Source: Streptomyces sp. RerS4 (GTDB taxonomy: Bacteria; Actinomycetota; Actinomycetes; Streptomycetales; Streptomycetaceae). Taken from it: a stretch of DNA of 64,000 nucleotides. The stretch's first letter is position 1; every line of letters starts with the position of its first letter. Position numbers and translations under genes: made by a program. Positions 7,660 through 17,233 of the stretch are shown here, in pieces. The notes below the pieces were generated by a model. The model did not search any database and was not told where the DNA came from. It saw nothing but the letters and a program-made list of their open reading frames with translations. Where the stretch lies: contig NZ_CP097322.1 of assembly GCF_023515955.1 (NCBI RefSeq), forward strand, positions 6,992,501 through 7,056,500, read 5' to 3'.

Positions 7660-8577
7660 TCAGAAGGCTGCGGCCAGCAGGGTCGCGGTTTCGGCGATCA
7701 GGGGGTTGTCGGGCGCGGCGTCCGGCTCGCCGCGCGTCGTGAGCACCGTCATGACGAGCGGTGCGCGCCCGGGAGGCCAGACGATGCCCACGTCGTTGTT
7801 GGTCCCGTACTTCCCGGCCCCGGTCTTGTCCGCGACGAGCCAGTCGGAGGGCAGGCCCGCTCGCAGTCTCTCCCCGCCCGTGGTGTTGGACAGCAGCCAG
7901 TCGGTGAGCCGCTCGCGGTCCTCAGGTGCGAGCGCGGAGCCGAGAACCAGGCGCGCGTAGGTCTGTCCGATGGCGCTCGGACTGGTCGTGTCGCTCACAC
8001 GCCCGGGTTCGGCGGAGTTCAGTTCCGGTTCCCACCGATCGAGCCGCGTCGTCCCGTCCCCGATCGAGCGACAGAACCGAGTGATCGCGTGTGGTCCTCC
8101 CAACTCCCGGAGCAGGAGGTTCGCCGCGGCGTTGTCGCTGTAGCGGATCGTGGCCGCACAGAGCTCCGCGACCGTCATGCCGGCGGCGATGTTCTCCGGC
8201 TTGCCGGTGATCGGCCCGTAGCCCGAGCCGGTGACGTCCTGCTCGGTGTACCGGATGCGTCTGGCCAGGAATTCCCCGTTCCGGTCGAGGTCGCGCAGCA
8301 CCGCCGCGACGGCCGTCGTCTTGAAGACCGAACAGATCGGGAAACGCTCGTCCGCGCGGTACCGCACGACGCGGCCGGTGGCGGTGTCGCGGGCGTAGAC
8401 ACCCAGTCGGGCGGAATGCCGCTGTTCGAGTTCCTTCAGTCGGCGCCCGATCTCTCCGCTGCCGGCCGGCGTCGAGGCGTAGGCGCTCCCCGGCACGGCA
8501 GTGGCCAGTGCCGCGCCCGCTCCCAAAGCGAGCACCCGGCGCCGGGACGGGGCATTCGGTGCGGTGTCCAAGGCCAT
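7660..8577 (-). CDS. bla: Tat-exported class A beta-lactamase
   Basis: A 305-residue serine beta-lactamase that hydrolyses penicillins and related beta-lactams outside the cell. The active-site motifs are all intact: SVFK with nucleophile Ser83 and Lys86, SDN at 147-149, EPELN at 183-187 (Glu183 is the Glu166 equivalent), and KTG at 251-253. The N-terminus has the twin-arginine pattern SRRRVLALGAG at residues 11-21 followed by a hydrophobic stretch, so the enzyme should be exported folded through Tat. Length is normal for the class. No blaR/blaI-type or other regulator is adjacent, which suggests constitutive or distant control. It is intrinsic-resistance type, not on any visible mobile element. 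Confidence 0.93.
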   Translation of the reverse strand: MALDTAPNAPSRRRVLALGAGAALATAVPGSAYASTPAGSGEIGRRLKELEQRHSARLGVYARDTATGRVVRYRADERFPICSVFKTTAVAAVLRDLDRNGEFLARRIRYTEQDVTGSGYGPITGKPENIAAGMTVAELCAATIRYSDNAAANLLLRELGGPHAITRFCRSIGDGTTRLDRWEPELNSAEPGRVSDTTSPSAIGQTYARLVLGSALAPEDRERLTDWLLSNTTGGERLRAGLPSDWLVADKTGAGKYGTNNDVGIVWPPGRAPLVMTVLTTRGEPDAAPDNPLIAETATLLAAAF

Positions 8578-8779
8578 CCTCTCCTCCCTCTCCTCCCGTC
8601 AAGACCCCAATGATCAAGAACGCCCAACCGGGGCATTCGGTTCCACCTGGTGCAGATGATCAAGGACTGAGTAGGGTGAACGGTCGGACGGCGCGAGCCG
8701 TCGAGAACATCACGTACGGGGGCTTCCTGACCGGCCGTCCGCTGCCGGCCGGCGGCGGCGCCGGCTCACGGAGCGGAAA

Positions 8780-9643
8780 GTGAGCGGATTCATGCAACCG
8801 ACGTTCGTCCTGGTCCACGGGGCCTTCGCGAACTCCTTCTCCTTCGCACCGCTGCAGGCCGAACTCGGCCTGCTCGGACACCGGTCGGTCGCCGTGGACC
8901 TGCCCGGCCACGGCTTCGCCGCGACCTACGACCGCGCCTATCAGGCACCGCAGGACCTGGCGGCGCTCGCGAGCGTCCCGGGTTCGATCAAGGGCGTCAC
9001 CCTCGCGGACAACGCCGCCCACCTGATCGGCATACTGGAGCGTGCCAAGCGCAACGGCCCGGTGATCCTCGTATCCCACAGCCGCGGCGGCATCACGGCC
9101 ACGGCCGCCGCCAACGCGCGGCCCGACCTGATCGACCGGATCGTCTACGTCTCCTCCTGGGCGCCCGTCGACCTGGACGTGGCCGGCTACTACGCCGAGC
9201 CCGAAATGGCCTCCGTCGACACGGCCTCGCTGGGCCTGGCGGCGGCAGCGAACCCGGCCGAACTGGGCTTGCTGCGCGTCAACTTCCGCACCGCGGACCC
9301 TGCCGCGCTCGCGGCGTTCAAGGCGGCGTTCCTGGCGGACGCCACCGACGAGGAGTTCCTGGTCTTCCTCAACACCTTCCAGCCCGACGAGAACCTGGAC
9401 GCGGGCACCCCCGCCGACCGGGCCCGGGCCGCGACCTGGGGCCGCGTCCCCAAGACCTACGTACGGTTGCGGGACGACGCGAGCCTGCCGCTCGCCCTGC
9501 AGGACCGCCTGATCCGCGAGGGCGACGCGCTCACCCCCGACAACCCCTACGACGTCCGCACCCTCGAAGGCAGCCACCTGAAGTGGCTCCTCGCCCCGGC
9601 CCCGGCCGCCCGGCTGCTGGCGGAGCTCGCCCCGCTCGTCTGA
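8780..9643 (+). CDS. Alpha/beta hydrolase
   Basis: A 287-residue alpha/beta-hydrolase of the small esterase/HNL-like type. The oxyanion HG motif is VLVHGAF (residues 10-16), the nucleophile elbow is VSHSRGG with Ser101, and the catalytic His lies in LEGSHLKWL near the C-terminus. A cap insertion rich in Ala separates them. GTG 8780 is chosen as start (GGAG 6 bases upstream); ATG 8792 would remove four residues. The enzyme would cleave an ester or amide in the cytoplasm; the substrate is unknown. It is divergent from the beta-lactamase gene and convergent with the next gene over a two-way terminator. Confidence 0.82.
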   Translation: MSGFMQPTFVLVHGAFANSFSFAPLQAELGLLGHRSVAVDLPGHGFAATYDRAYQAPQDLAALASVPGSIKGVTLADNAAHLIGILERAKRNGPVILVSHSRGGITATAAANARPDLIDRIVYVSSWAPVDLDVAGYYAEPEMASVDTASLGLAAAANPAELGLLRVNFRTADPAALAAFKAAFLADATDEEFLVFLNTFQPDENLDAGTPADRARAATWGRVPKTYVRLRDDASLPLALQDRLIREGDALTPDNPYDVRTLEGSHLKWLLAPAPAARLLAELAPLV

Positions 9644-9644
9644 C

Positions 9645-9675
9645 CTCGCCTCCCCTCCGATCGGGGTGGGGTGAG
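9645..9675. terminator. Bidirectional terminator between convergent genes
   Basis: CTCGCCTCCCCTCCG pairs with CGGGGTGGGGTGAG, a stem of about 13 pairs with three G-T wobbles and one mismatch and a short loop. It fills almost the whole 34-base gap between the hydrolase stop and the stop of the leftward FAD enzyme. Confidence 0.6.
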
Positions 9676-9677
9676 GC

Positions 9678-11051
9678 TCAGCCCGGGATGAGCGCGTCCC
9701 ACTCATCCCGGGTCGGGCCGTCGTGCCGCGGCGTGAAGTCCGGGTGGGTGTCCAGCCAGGCGGTGACGTGCCGGTCCACTTCGTCGGTGCCGTAGGCGTC
9801 GTGGGCCGGTCGCACGAGATGGCGTACCTGGGCACGGGCCCTCATGACGACGGGATCGTCGAAAGCGCAGGCGGCCACGGCGGCGGCCCGCCGATCCGAC
9901 AGCGGCGAGCCCTCGGCGAGGCGTTGCCCGGTGGCGCGGTCGCCCGTCACCTGGGCGTCGAACCACGGGCGGAGCGCCTGCGCCGTCCAGGCGTGGTAGC
10001 CGACGGGGTCCACAGCGATCTCGTCGACATGGGCGGCGATGTGCCGGGCGGCACGCAGGCCGGTGGCCACCCCATGGCCCGAGGTGGGATTGGTGTGGAC
10101 GAGACTGTCCCCGACGTTGACCAGGCCGGTGACGACGGGTCCCTCGTCGTCGACGAGGGCGGTCCAGCGGTTGTCCAGGCCGGCCATCGCCAGGACGGGC
10201 GACCGCGGTTCGGGGTCCAGGTCGAGCCAGGCGGCGGTGGCGGGGAACCGGCGGGCGGCGGCCTCGAACACGGCGGGGTCGATGAGGGCGCCGCGGGTCG
10301 GATCACCCGTGGAGAGCACCAGGTTCACCGCGAAGGTGTCATTGTCGGACGGGAAAACGCCGGCGAGCGCGTACGGTGCCGCCGACCCGGTCTTCACCCG
10401 CCCGGGGTCGCGCGGGCCGTCGTCCCGCAGGCGGTACCAGCGGCACAGGTAGGCGATCCCGGTGCGGTGGCTGTCGACCACCGGCGGGCGGCAGCCGGCC
10501 GCGACCAGCCAGGCGGGCACCGGCGACCGACGGCCTGCCGCATCGACGACGAGGTCCGCCGGGTGCGTTTCGGCGTCGACCAGCACGCCGGTGACCCGGC
10601 CGGGGCGGCCCTCCTCGACGGCGAGGCCGCGCACCCGACAACCTCGCCGCACGTCAACGGTGCGTTCACGCCGTACGGCCGCGGTCAGCGCGGCCTCCAG
10701 CACGATGCGGCGGGTGCGCAGGGTCACCAGATCCTCATCACCGGCCCGATGCGGCGGATGCTCACCGAACCAGTCGAAGTCGTGGTACTCCCGGGCCCCG
10801 CGTGCCAGCAGATCCGCGTAGACATCAGGGGTTTCGGCGAGCAACACCGTACGGACGGGCGCGAGGAGCGAGTGGGGCTGGACGGCCTGCGGTATTCGGG
10901 GTCTGTCCCAGTGGAAGAAGTCCCGGTCCAGGTCCTGTCCGGCCTGCCGCGCGTCCTGCTCGAACAACGTGACCGCGTGGCCCCGCCGCCCCAGCATGAG
11001 CGCCGTACCCAGCCCGCTCGTACCCCCACCGATCACCGCAACCCGCGCCAC
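9678..11051 (-). CDS. FAD-dependent oxidoreductase/monooxygenase-like protein
   Basis: A 457-residue flavoprotein. It begins with the Rossmann dinucleotide motif VAVIGGGTSGLGTALML (residues 4-20) and LFEQD at its end. The second FAD contact of the monooxygenase fold is NVGDSLVHTNPTSGHGVATGL, where GD binds the flavin ribityl chain. DAAGRRSPVPAWL in the middle is the typical DG-like segment. This layout is that of group A flavin monooxygenases and halogenase-like proteins. The Trp-x-Trp-x-Ile motif of halogenases is absent, so a hydroxylase or desaturase is more likely. A TetR-type palindrome lies just upstream, suggesting repression by a regulator encoded elsewhere. Confidence 0.78.
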   Translation of the reverse strand: MARVAVIGGGTSGLGTALMLGRRGHAVTLFEQDARQAGQDLDRDFFHWDRPRIPQAVQPHSLLAPVRTVLLAETPDVYADLLARGAREYHDFDWFGEHPPHRAGDEDLVTLRTRRIVLEAALTAAVRRERTVDVRRGCRVRGLAVEEGRPGRVTGVLVDAETHPADLVVDAAGRRSPVPAWLVAAGCRPPVVDSHRTGIAYLCRWYRLRDDGPRDPGRVKTGSAAPYALAGVFPSDNDTFAVNLVLSTGDPTRGALIDPAVFEAAARRFPATAAWLDLDPEPRSPVLAMAGLDNRWTALVDDEGPVVTGLVNVGDSLVHTNPTSGHGVATGLRAARHIAAHVDEIAVDPVGYHAWTAQALRPWFDAQVTGDRATGQRLAEGSPLSDRRAAAVAACAFDDPVVMRARAQVRHLVRPAHDAYGTDEVDRHVTAWLDTHPDFTPRHDGPTRDEWDALIPG

Positions 11052-11085
11052 TGAGCTCCCCCTCGCGTCGTGTTGCGAAACGATC

Positions 11086-11099
11086 TTACCGGTCGGTGA
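11086..11099. promoter_or_regulatory. TetR-type operator upstream of the FAD monooxygenase-like gene
   Basis: TTACCGGTCGGTGA, an imperfect palindrome with TTACC and GGTGA half-sites around GGTC, lies 35 bases before the start codon. It is nearly the same as the TTACCCATCGGTAA site of the TetR gene at 6585, so the two loci may share a repressor. Confidence 0.5.
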
Positions 11100-11147
11100 A
11101 CCCCGGGGCGGCGTCGACCGGCGCCTGACCTCGCCGCTCGCTCCGCG

Positions 11148-11816
11148 CTACCGGCGGCCCCACTGAATCGGCGGGAGCGGCGCCGTGGGCGGTGTCGCAG
11201 GCGGTGCCGGGGGCGGGGCCGGCGGTTGCTGCCGTAGCAGGGCGATCGGTTCGCGCAGGCGCAGCGTGGCGGGGAGGTCCAGCCGTCTGTCGCGGGAGGC
11301 GACCACGGTGTCCCGTACCGCGAGCTTCGCCTCCACCGCGCACTGCCCGCTGCGGACGGCGACGAGCAGGCCGTCGCGGACCACCCCGACGAGCCCGCTG
11401 ATGCGGAAGAGCACCGTGAGGTGCACGGGGACGGTGGCGTACTGGACACCGTCCACCAGGAGGTCCACCGACGGGCGGTGCGCGGAGGTGATGGTGTGGT
11501 TGGCCAGGGCGACGACCTCCTCGCTGCCGGGATACCGGAGCGTGCGGCGCGCCGCCTCCTTGAGGGCCCGGTACTTGGACCAGCCCGAGGTCACCAGGGA
11601 GACGAGGTCGAGGTCGAGGAAGCCGTTGACGACGGTGGCCAGCTCGCGCCCCACGGCACGGTCGGCCGCGCTCGTCAGGCCGCGCACGCCCGGGAGGAGG
11701 CCCGTGACCGCACCCTGGGCCTGCAGGGAGTCGGCCAGCACTTCGGGGGCCTGCTCCTCGGGGCCGAGCAACAGGGTGCGGACGGTGAGGGGCTCGATGA
11801 CGGGAACCGTGGTCAT
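11148..11816 (-). CDS. Unrecognised cytoplasmic protein coupled to the Ig-repeat protein
   Basis: A 222-residue protein of no recognised family. It has no signal peptide. The middle (about residues 100-185) is beta-rich with alternating Val/Leu, reading like two short sheets, and the last 30 residues are Pro/Ala-rich (PAPPPAPPATPP), a flexible tail. Its start codon overlaps the stop of the Ig-repeat surface protein by four bases (ATGA), so the two are translated together and probably act together. A role at the inner face of that membrane protein is a guess. Confidence 0.6.
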   Translation of the reverse strand: MTTVPVIEPLTVRTLLLGPEEQAPEVLADSLQAQGAVTGLLPGVRGLTSAADRAVGRELATVVNGFLDLDLVSLVTSGWSKYRALKEAARRTLRYPGSEEVVALANHTITSAHRPSVDLLVDGVQYATVPVHLTVLFRISGLVGVVRDGLLVAVRSGQCAVEAKLAVRDTVVASRDRRLDLPATLRLREPIALLRQQPPAPPPAPPATPPTAPLPPIQWGRR

Positions 11817-13234
11817 GGGTCGTCCTCCTGCAGCGTCTGGTCACCCGGGTCCGGGTGCGGTTCCAGCCGTATGGAGCGGGTCGGCGGGCCCCCGGTCTCG
11901 GACGGCTCGGTCACGTCCGTCGCCGCGGGGGCGGGACGCGGCCGGGAGCTGAGGTGGTCGTGGACCCAGCGCGGCCCGCGCCGGCGGTGACCGAGGAACG
12001 CGGACCCCGCGAGGGCCAGCAGGGCCGCGCCGAGGAGGCCCGCCCCGACGACCAGGCCGACGGGGACGTCGACGGATTCCGGATTGGCGTCCGGGTCCGT
12101 ATCCGGGCTGGGGACCGGGTTCGGGTCCGGCGTGGTCGGAGTGGGATTCGGGGTCGGCGTCGTCGGGGTGGGGACCGGGGCGAGGCCGGTCACCGTGAAC
12201 ACCGCCTCGGCGCCCACACCGCGATCGTCCGTGCACTCGGCCCGTACGGTGTACGAGGCCTCGGCCGCGTCGGGCGACACGTCGAACCGCGCGTCGAAGG
12301 TGCCGCCCTCGACGGTGGCCACCGTGCCCCACTCCTCGCCCTCCCACAACAGGGCCACCTCAGGGCAGTCGAAACCCGAACCGGACATGGCCACGGAGCC
12401 GCCACCGGGCTCCATCGAGGCGGGATCGAGGCTCACCTCCGGCTCCGAACCGGGCACGGTGGTGGTCACCGTGAACCGCTGCTCGGCGGAAACCTGCTCG
12501 TACCCGACGCAGGTCGCGGTGACCGCGTGATCCGTGGCGTCCGAGGCCTCCGCGTCGGACGGAACGACGAACGCGGCCGTGAAACCGCCTTCCTCCACCG
12601 TGATTTCCGTCGGCGTGACCGCCGCGAGCGCGCTGCCGTCCCACGCCAGCGCGACCGTACCGGCCCGGCGGCCCTGCGCGGTACAGCTCTCGAACCCGGA
12701 GCCGGCCACGGTGACCGACGTCTCCACGGGCCCCTCGGCCGGGTCCAACGTCAGGGCCGGGGTCCCGGGCTCGTCGGGCGTGACCTGGAAGTCGGCGGTG
12801 GCCCGGAGCTTCGAGTTGTCCGTGCAGAGGGCGGTGACGTCATGACTGCCCGGAGCCGCATCGGACGGAACCGTGACGTCGGTCTCGAACGTACCGTCGG
12901 CATCGGCCGTGACGACGCTCGGGTTGTCGCTGCCCTCGAAGACGACGTGGATCTCACCGGGCTCGGCGGCAGGGGGCGGCTCGGCCGTGAGGCCCGTACT
13001 CGTCCGCTTGCAGTCCTCGAATCCGTAGCCGCGGACCCCCACCCTGCTCCCCGGCGGCCCCTGGGACGGATCGAGCGTGAGGAACCGTGCCGCCGTGGCC
13101 TGGACCGGCGTGGTGGCGGCGGGAGCAGCAACGGGCGGGCCCCACACGAACACCGTGCTCAACAGCAGCGCGGCCAGCGGGCGCCCGGCCCATGGGGCAA
13201 CGGGAAACATAACCCTCCGTGAGCCGTTACCCAT
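11813..13234 (-). CDS. Surface-anchored protein with three Ig-like domains
   Basis: A 473-residue exported protein. It has a signal peptide (hydrophobic LAALLLSTVFVWG, cleavage near residue 40), then three repeats of about 100 residues that each begin with LTLDPSQGPPGSRV or LDPAEGPVETSVTV type strands and contain a GFE/DC motif with a conserved Cys. These look like IPT/TIG-type immunoglobulin folds. A Pro/Thr-rich linker (TPTTPTPNPTPTTPDP) spans residues 355-390, one membrane helix follows (GLVVGAGLLGAALLALAGSAF), and a basic cytoplasmic tail of about 55 residues ends the protein. So the repeats project outside and the tail is inside. ATG 13234 has GGAGGAGA directly before it. Adhesion or envelope sensing is likely; the partner is unknown. 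Confidence 0.75.
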   Translation of the reverse strand: MGNGSRRVMFPVAPWAGRPLAALLLSTVFVWGPPVAAPAATTPVQATAARFLTLDPSQGPPGSRVGVRGYGFEDCKRTSTGLTAEPPPAAEPGEIHVVFEGSDNPSVVTADADGTFETDVTVPSDAAPGSHDVTALCTDNSKLRATADFQVTPDEPGTPALTLDPAEGPVETSVTVAGSGFESCTAQGRRAGTVALAWDGSALAAVTPTEITVEEGGFTAAFVVPSDAEASDATDHAVTATCVGYEQVSAEQRFTVTTTVPGSEPEVSLDPASMEPGGGSVAMSGSGFDCPEVALLWEGEEWGTVATVEGGTFDARFDVSPDAAEASYTVRAECTDDRGVGAEAVFTVTGLAPVPTPTTPTPNPTPTTPDPNPVPSPDTDPDANPESVDVPVGLVVGAGLLGAALLALAGSAFLGHRRRGPRWVHDHLSSRPRPAPAATDVTEPSETGGPPTRSIRLEPHPDPGDQTLQEDDP

Positions 13235-13404
13235 TCTCCTCCGGCTCCCCGCGCCCCGCCTCCGCCGCGTTCGGAAGGGCCCCCCGCCGAACCCGGCCGC
13301 GGCCCGGCGCAGGCCGAGGGCCGTGCGGCCGCGTCAGGAATGGGGTGCGAAAGTACGGCGAGGCTCACGCGAGCCGGCGGACATCGACGGACGGCCATGT
13401 GTGT

Positions 13405-14550
<1,146 letters not shown>

Positions 14551-14558
14551 GGGTGGGG

Positions 14559-14966
14559 TCACTCCGTGACGGTGGGCGGCTCGGTCAGGAACGGGCGCAG
14601 TTCCAGCCACTCGTGGATCGGTGCCCCGCCGGCCCCCGGGGCGGCCGACAGCTCTCCGGCCAGCTCGACGGCGCGCTCGTAAGTGTCGACGTCGATCACC
14701 ATCCACCCGGCGATCAGGTCCTTGGTCTCCGCGAACGGGCCGTCGGTGACCGGCGGGCGGCCCTCGCCGTCGTAGCGGACGAACGTGCCGGTGGGGGCGA
14801 GGGCCTGGGCGTCGACGAACTCGCCGGTCCCTTCGAGCCGGGTGGCGAAGTCGCGCATGTACTGCACGTGGGCCGAGATCTCCTCGGGCGTCCACTTCTC
14901 CATGGGCACGTCGTTGACGGCGGCCGGGGCGCCTCGGTAGTGCTTGAGCAGCAGGTACTTGGCCAT
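14559..14966 (-). CDS. YCII-related DGPF-domain protein
   Basis: A 135-residue protein with the defining motif VTDGPFAETKDLIAGWMVIDV (about residues 72-92), placing it in the YCII/DGPF family. It begins MAKYLLLKHYRG and ends with a short acidic tail. Members have a ferredoxin-like fold. Several genes for them sit in front of an ECF42 sigma gene and belong to its regulon. The reading is that it senses or responds to the same signal, but no biochemical role is established. ATG 14966 has GAGGAGGAA upstream. It shares a transcript with the sigma factor. Confidence 0.85.
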   Translation of the reverse strand: MAKYLLLKHYRGAPAAVNDVPMEKWTPEEISAHVQYMRDFATRLEGTGEFVDAQALAPTGTFVRYDGEGRPPVTDGPFAETKDLIAGWMVIDVDTYERAVELAGELSAAPGAGGAPIHEWLELRPFLTEPPTVTE

Positions 14967-15015
14967 GGTGTTCCTCCTCGCTGGTGCGACCCATTGTGGT
15001 CGCGTTCATTGCGGG

Positions 15016-15042
15016 GACGGAGCGAGCCACAGGTTCTCGACA
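15016..15042 (-). promoter_or_regulatory. ECF42-type promoter of the DGPF-sigma operon
   Basis: On the minus strand TGTCGA (15042-15037) is followed after 17 bases by CGTC (15019-15016), about 50 bases ahead of the DGPF start codon. TGTCGA at -35 and CG(A/T)C at -10 is the reported ECF42 promoter pattern, so this operon probably drives itself. Confidence 0.6.
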
Positions 15043-15111
15043 TCGCCGGCCGATTTTTTTGACGCACGTGTGTGGGGGGTGGGTGTCGGGATGCTGCCGC
15101 CCCCCGCGGGG

Positions 15112-16086
15112 TCAGCTCAGGGCGCGCAGGGTGCGGTGGGCGGTGGTGCGGAGGTGGTCGATGGTTTCGGGGTCGGTGTCGGCGTCGAGGGTGTAGTCGG
15201 AGTCGAGGCCGGCGAGGGTCTGGGCGATGCGGGGCAGGTGGTCGTCGGAGGCGTCGAGGCGGCAGGTGTGTTCGTCGATGGGCGTCAGGCGGCTGGCCAG
15301 GCCCCGGGTGCGGGCGCGCACGTGGTCGGCGGAGGCGTGGACGGTGGCGACGGCACGGTGACGGGTGGGGGCGGCGGACAGCCGGCTCGCGACGAAGGCG
15401 GCGGGATCGTCGCCCGGCACGGGGCGTGGCGGTACGCGTCGGCCGGTGGGTACGGCGTCGCTGATGCGGTCGAGACGGAAGAGGCGCCAGTCGTCCTTGT
15501 CGGTGTCGTGGGCGACGAGGTACCACAGGCCGCCGGAGTCGACCAGGTGACACGGCTCGGCCCGGCGCCGGTTGGCGGGGTTCCGCCGGGTGGTGTAGTC
15601 GAAGGTGATGATCTCGTGGTCGCGGCAGGCGACGGCGAGGGTGGCCAGCAGGGCGGGATCGGCGCGCGGCCCCCGTTCCTCCCAGGTGATGCCGGCGAGG
15701 GAGGTCTGCACGGCGGTGACCTGGCCGCGCAGGCGGCGGGGCAGGACCTGTTCGAGTTTGGCCAGGGCGCGCAGGGCGGTCTCCTCGATGCCGGTCAGGC
15801 CGCCGGCGGCGGAGCGCAGGGCCACGGCGATGGCGATGGCCTCCTCGTCGTCGAGCAGGAGCGGCGGCAGGTCGGTGCCGGAGGTGAGGCGGTAGCCGCC
15901 GGCGTGTCCGCGGGCGCTGTCTACGGGGTAGCCGAGCTCGCGCAGGCGGTCGATGTCGCGGCGCACGGTGCGTACGGTCACGTCGAGGCGTTCGGCGAGA
16001 TCGGCTCCGGCCCACTCCCGGCGGGTCTGCAACAGGGACAGCAGTCGCAGCACGCGGGCGGTCATGTCGCTCGTCATGGGTTCCAT
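15112..16086 (-). CDS. YafY-type WYL-domain transcriptional regulator
   Basis: A 324-residue regulator. The winged HTH (HTH_11 type) covers residues 8-60 (DLAERLDVTVRTVRRDIDRLREL) and the WYL domain is seen at about 155-215, with GGLWYLVAH (Trp188-Tyr189-Leu190) and WRLFRLDRI. A C-terminal WYL-extension follows. WYL regulators bind nucleotides or small ligands and often control stress or defence genes. Start choice is uncertain (ATG 16086, 16077 or 16065). The gene is divergent from a reductase-like gene across a set of inverted repeats that are the likely operators. Confidence 0.85.
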   Translation of the reverse strand: MEPMTSDMTARVLRLLSLLQTRREWAGADLAERLDVTVRTVRRDIDRLRELGYPVDSARGHAGGYRLTSGTDLPPLLLDDEEAIAIAVALRSAAGGLTGIEETALRALAKLEQVLPRRLRGQVTAVQTSLAGITWEERGPRADPALLATLAVACRDHEIITFDYTTRRNPANRRRAEPCHLVDSGGLWYLVAHDTDKDDWRLFRLDRISDAVPTGRRVPPRPVPGDDPAAFVASRLSAAPTRHRAVATVHASADHVRARTRGLASRLTPIDEHTCRLDASDDHLPRIAQTLAGLDSDYTLDADTDPETIDHLRTTAHRTLRALS

Positions 16087-16102
16087 GATGCCGGTGGGGG
16101 CT

Positions 16103-16126
16103 GTGTCAAAGGACACCTCCTGTCCT
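16103..16126. promoter_or_regulatory. Overlapping inverted repeats between WYL regulator and reductase genes
   Basis: GTGTC-AAAG-GACAC (16103-16116) overlaps AGGACA-CCTCC-TGTCCT (16110-16126). Both are perfect inverted repeats built from the same GACA/TGTC half-site, in the 94-base gap between the divergent genes. A GTGACAC half follows at about 16141. This is the likely binding region of the WYL regulator. Confidence 0.6.
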
Positions 16127-16180
16127 GAAATGCCCCTAGGGTGACACCATCCCGCACGGAGCAAATCAGGAGATTTCGCC

Positions 16181-16888
16181 ATGAAGATCGCTGTTCTCGG
16201 TACCGGTGGCGGCGCTCGCGCCCACATCGCCAGGCTTGCCGAACTCGGTCACGACGTACACGTCGGCACCCGCGACCCGCATGCCACGCTGGCCCGCACC
16301 GAGCCCGACATGATGGGCACCGAGCCCTTCAAGGACTTCCTCGCCGAGCACCCCGGCATCGAACTGCACACCTTCGGCGACGCCGCGGCCGCCTCCGACG
16401 GCCTGGTGATCAACGGCATCGACGGACACAATGCCGTTGCCGCGCTGTCCGCCATCGCCGACCAGCTCGCCGGCAAGACGCTCATCGACTACGCCGTCCC
16501 CTACGTCTACCGGCACGAGTCCGAGCACCCGTGGCCCACCCCGTGGGGCGTCATGCCCAAGCTCGACCCGTGCGACACCGACAGCCTCGGCGAGCAGATC
16601 CAGCGCGCCCTGCCCCGCACCAAGGTCGTCAAGTCCTTCGTCACGCAGGAACAGACCACCGTCGTCGACCCGAAGACCATCGGCGGCGGGGACCACACCA
16701 TGTTCGTCGCCGGCGCGGACACCGGCGCCAAGCAGCAGGTCACCGACCTGCTGAGGTCCTACGGCTGGAACGACATCCTCGACCTCGGCCCGCTCGTCCG
16801 CTCCCGCGGCATGGAGATGTACGCGCACATGCACTCCGCCATCGGCTTCGCCCTGGGCGGCCACTTCGGCCTCAAGATCGCCCGCTGA
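16181..16888 (+). CDS. F420-dependent or NAD(P)-binding reductase-like protein
   Basis: A 235-residue protein with an N-terminal Rossmann motif (MKIAVLGTGGGARAHIARLA) and the VGTRDP loop after the second strand, the pattern of the NADP oxidoreductase/F420-dependent family. Interior motifs LIDYAVPYVYRHE and KSFVTQEQTTVVDP keep the fold of that family. The usual GMGAIG-type F420 signature is not obvious, so the cofactor is open; NAD(P)H is at least as likely. It is divergent from the WYL regulator and probably under its control, as in many YafY/reductase pairs. The substrate is unknown. Confidence 0.72.
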   Translation: MKIAVLGTGGGARAHIARLAELGHDVHVGTRDPHATLARTEPDMMGTEPFKDFLAEHPGIELHTFGDAAAASDGLVINGIDGHNAVAALSAIADQLAGKTLIDYAVPYVYRHESEHPWPTPWGVMPKLDPCDTDSLGEQIQRALPRTKVVKSFVTQEQTTVVDPKTIGGGDHTMFVAGADTGAKQQVTDLLRSYGWNDILDLGPLVRSRGMEMYAHMHSAIGFALGGHFGLKIAR

Positions 16889-16981
16889 CCCGCACCGCCA
16901 CCCCGGCGGCGGACGCCGGTGAGGCGGGGGACGAGAGCTGAGCGTGCGGCGCTCCACTCGCCCTGAAAATCGAACACATGA

Positions 16982-17233
16982 TTGAATTGGTGGATGCAGT
17001 GCACCTCCTTCCCCGACGACCTGGTCTGCCTCCAGGCGGAGTGGCTCCATACCTACCGGGAACTGGCCCGGCGGCCCGCGCCGGTCGGCACGACCAGGCT
17101 TCGCCGTCGGCTGATCACGCTCTCGCGCGCGATCGCCGCTCATCCGTACTGGTCGTGCCCGGCCCGTACGGCGGGCGGCCCGGTCGAGCTCCGCCGCACG
17201 GCGAGAGCCAGGGGCTGGGTGAGGGCGGCATGA
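16982..17233 (+). CDS. Small hypothetical protein, coupled to the next gene
   Basis: An 83-residue protein (MNWWMQCTSFPDDLV...HPYW...RGWVRAA) that I know only as a recurrent small Streptomyces protein of unknown role. The helical middle (LRRRLITLSRAIAAHPYW) and the two basic ends suggest a small nucleic-acid or protein-binding unit. The start is unsure: TTG 16982 or ATG 16994, and neither has a good ribosome binding site. Its stop overlaps the next start by four bases (ATGA). Confidence 0.5.
   Translation: MNWWMQCTSFPDDLVCLQAEWLHTYRELARRPAPVGTTRLRRRLITLSRAIAAHPYWSCPARTAGGPVELRRTARARGWVRAA

Noticed and set aside
7660..8577. Beta-lactamase acquired on a mobile element
   Set aside because: No transposase, integrase, repeats or change in GC content flank the gene; class A enzymes of this type are native to Streptomyces.
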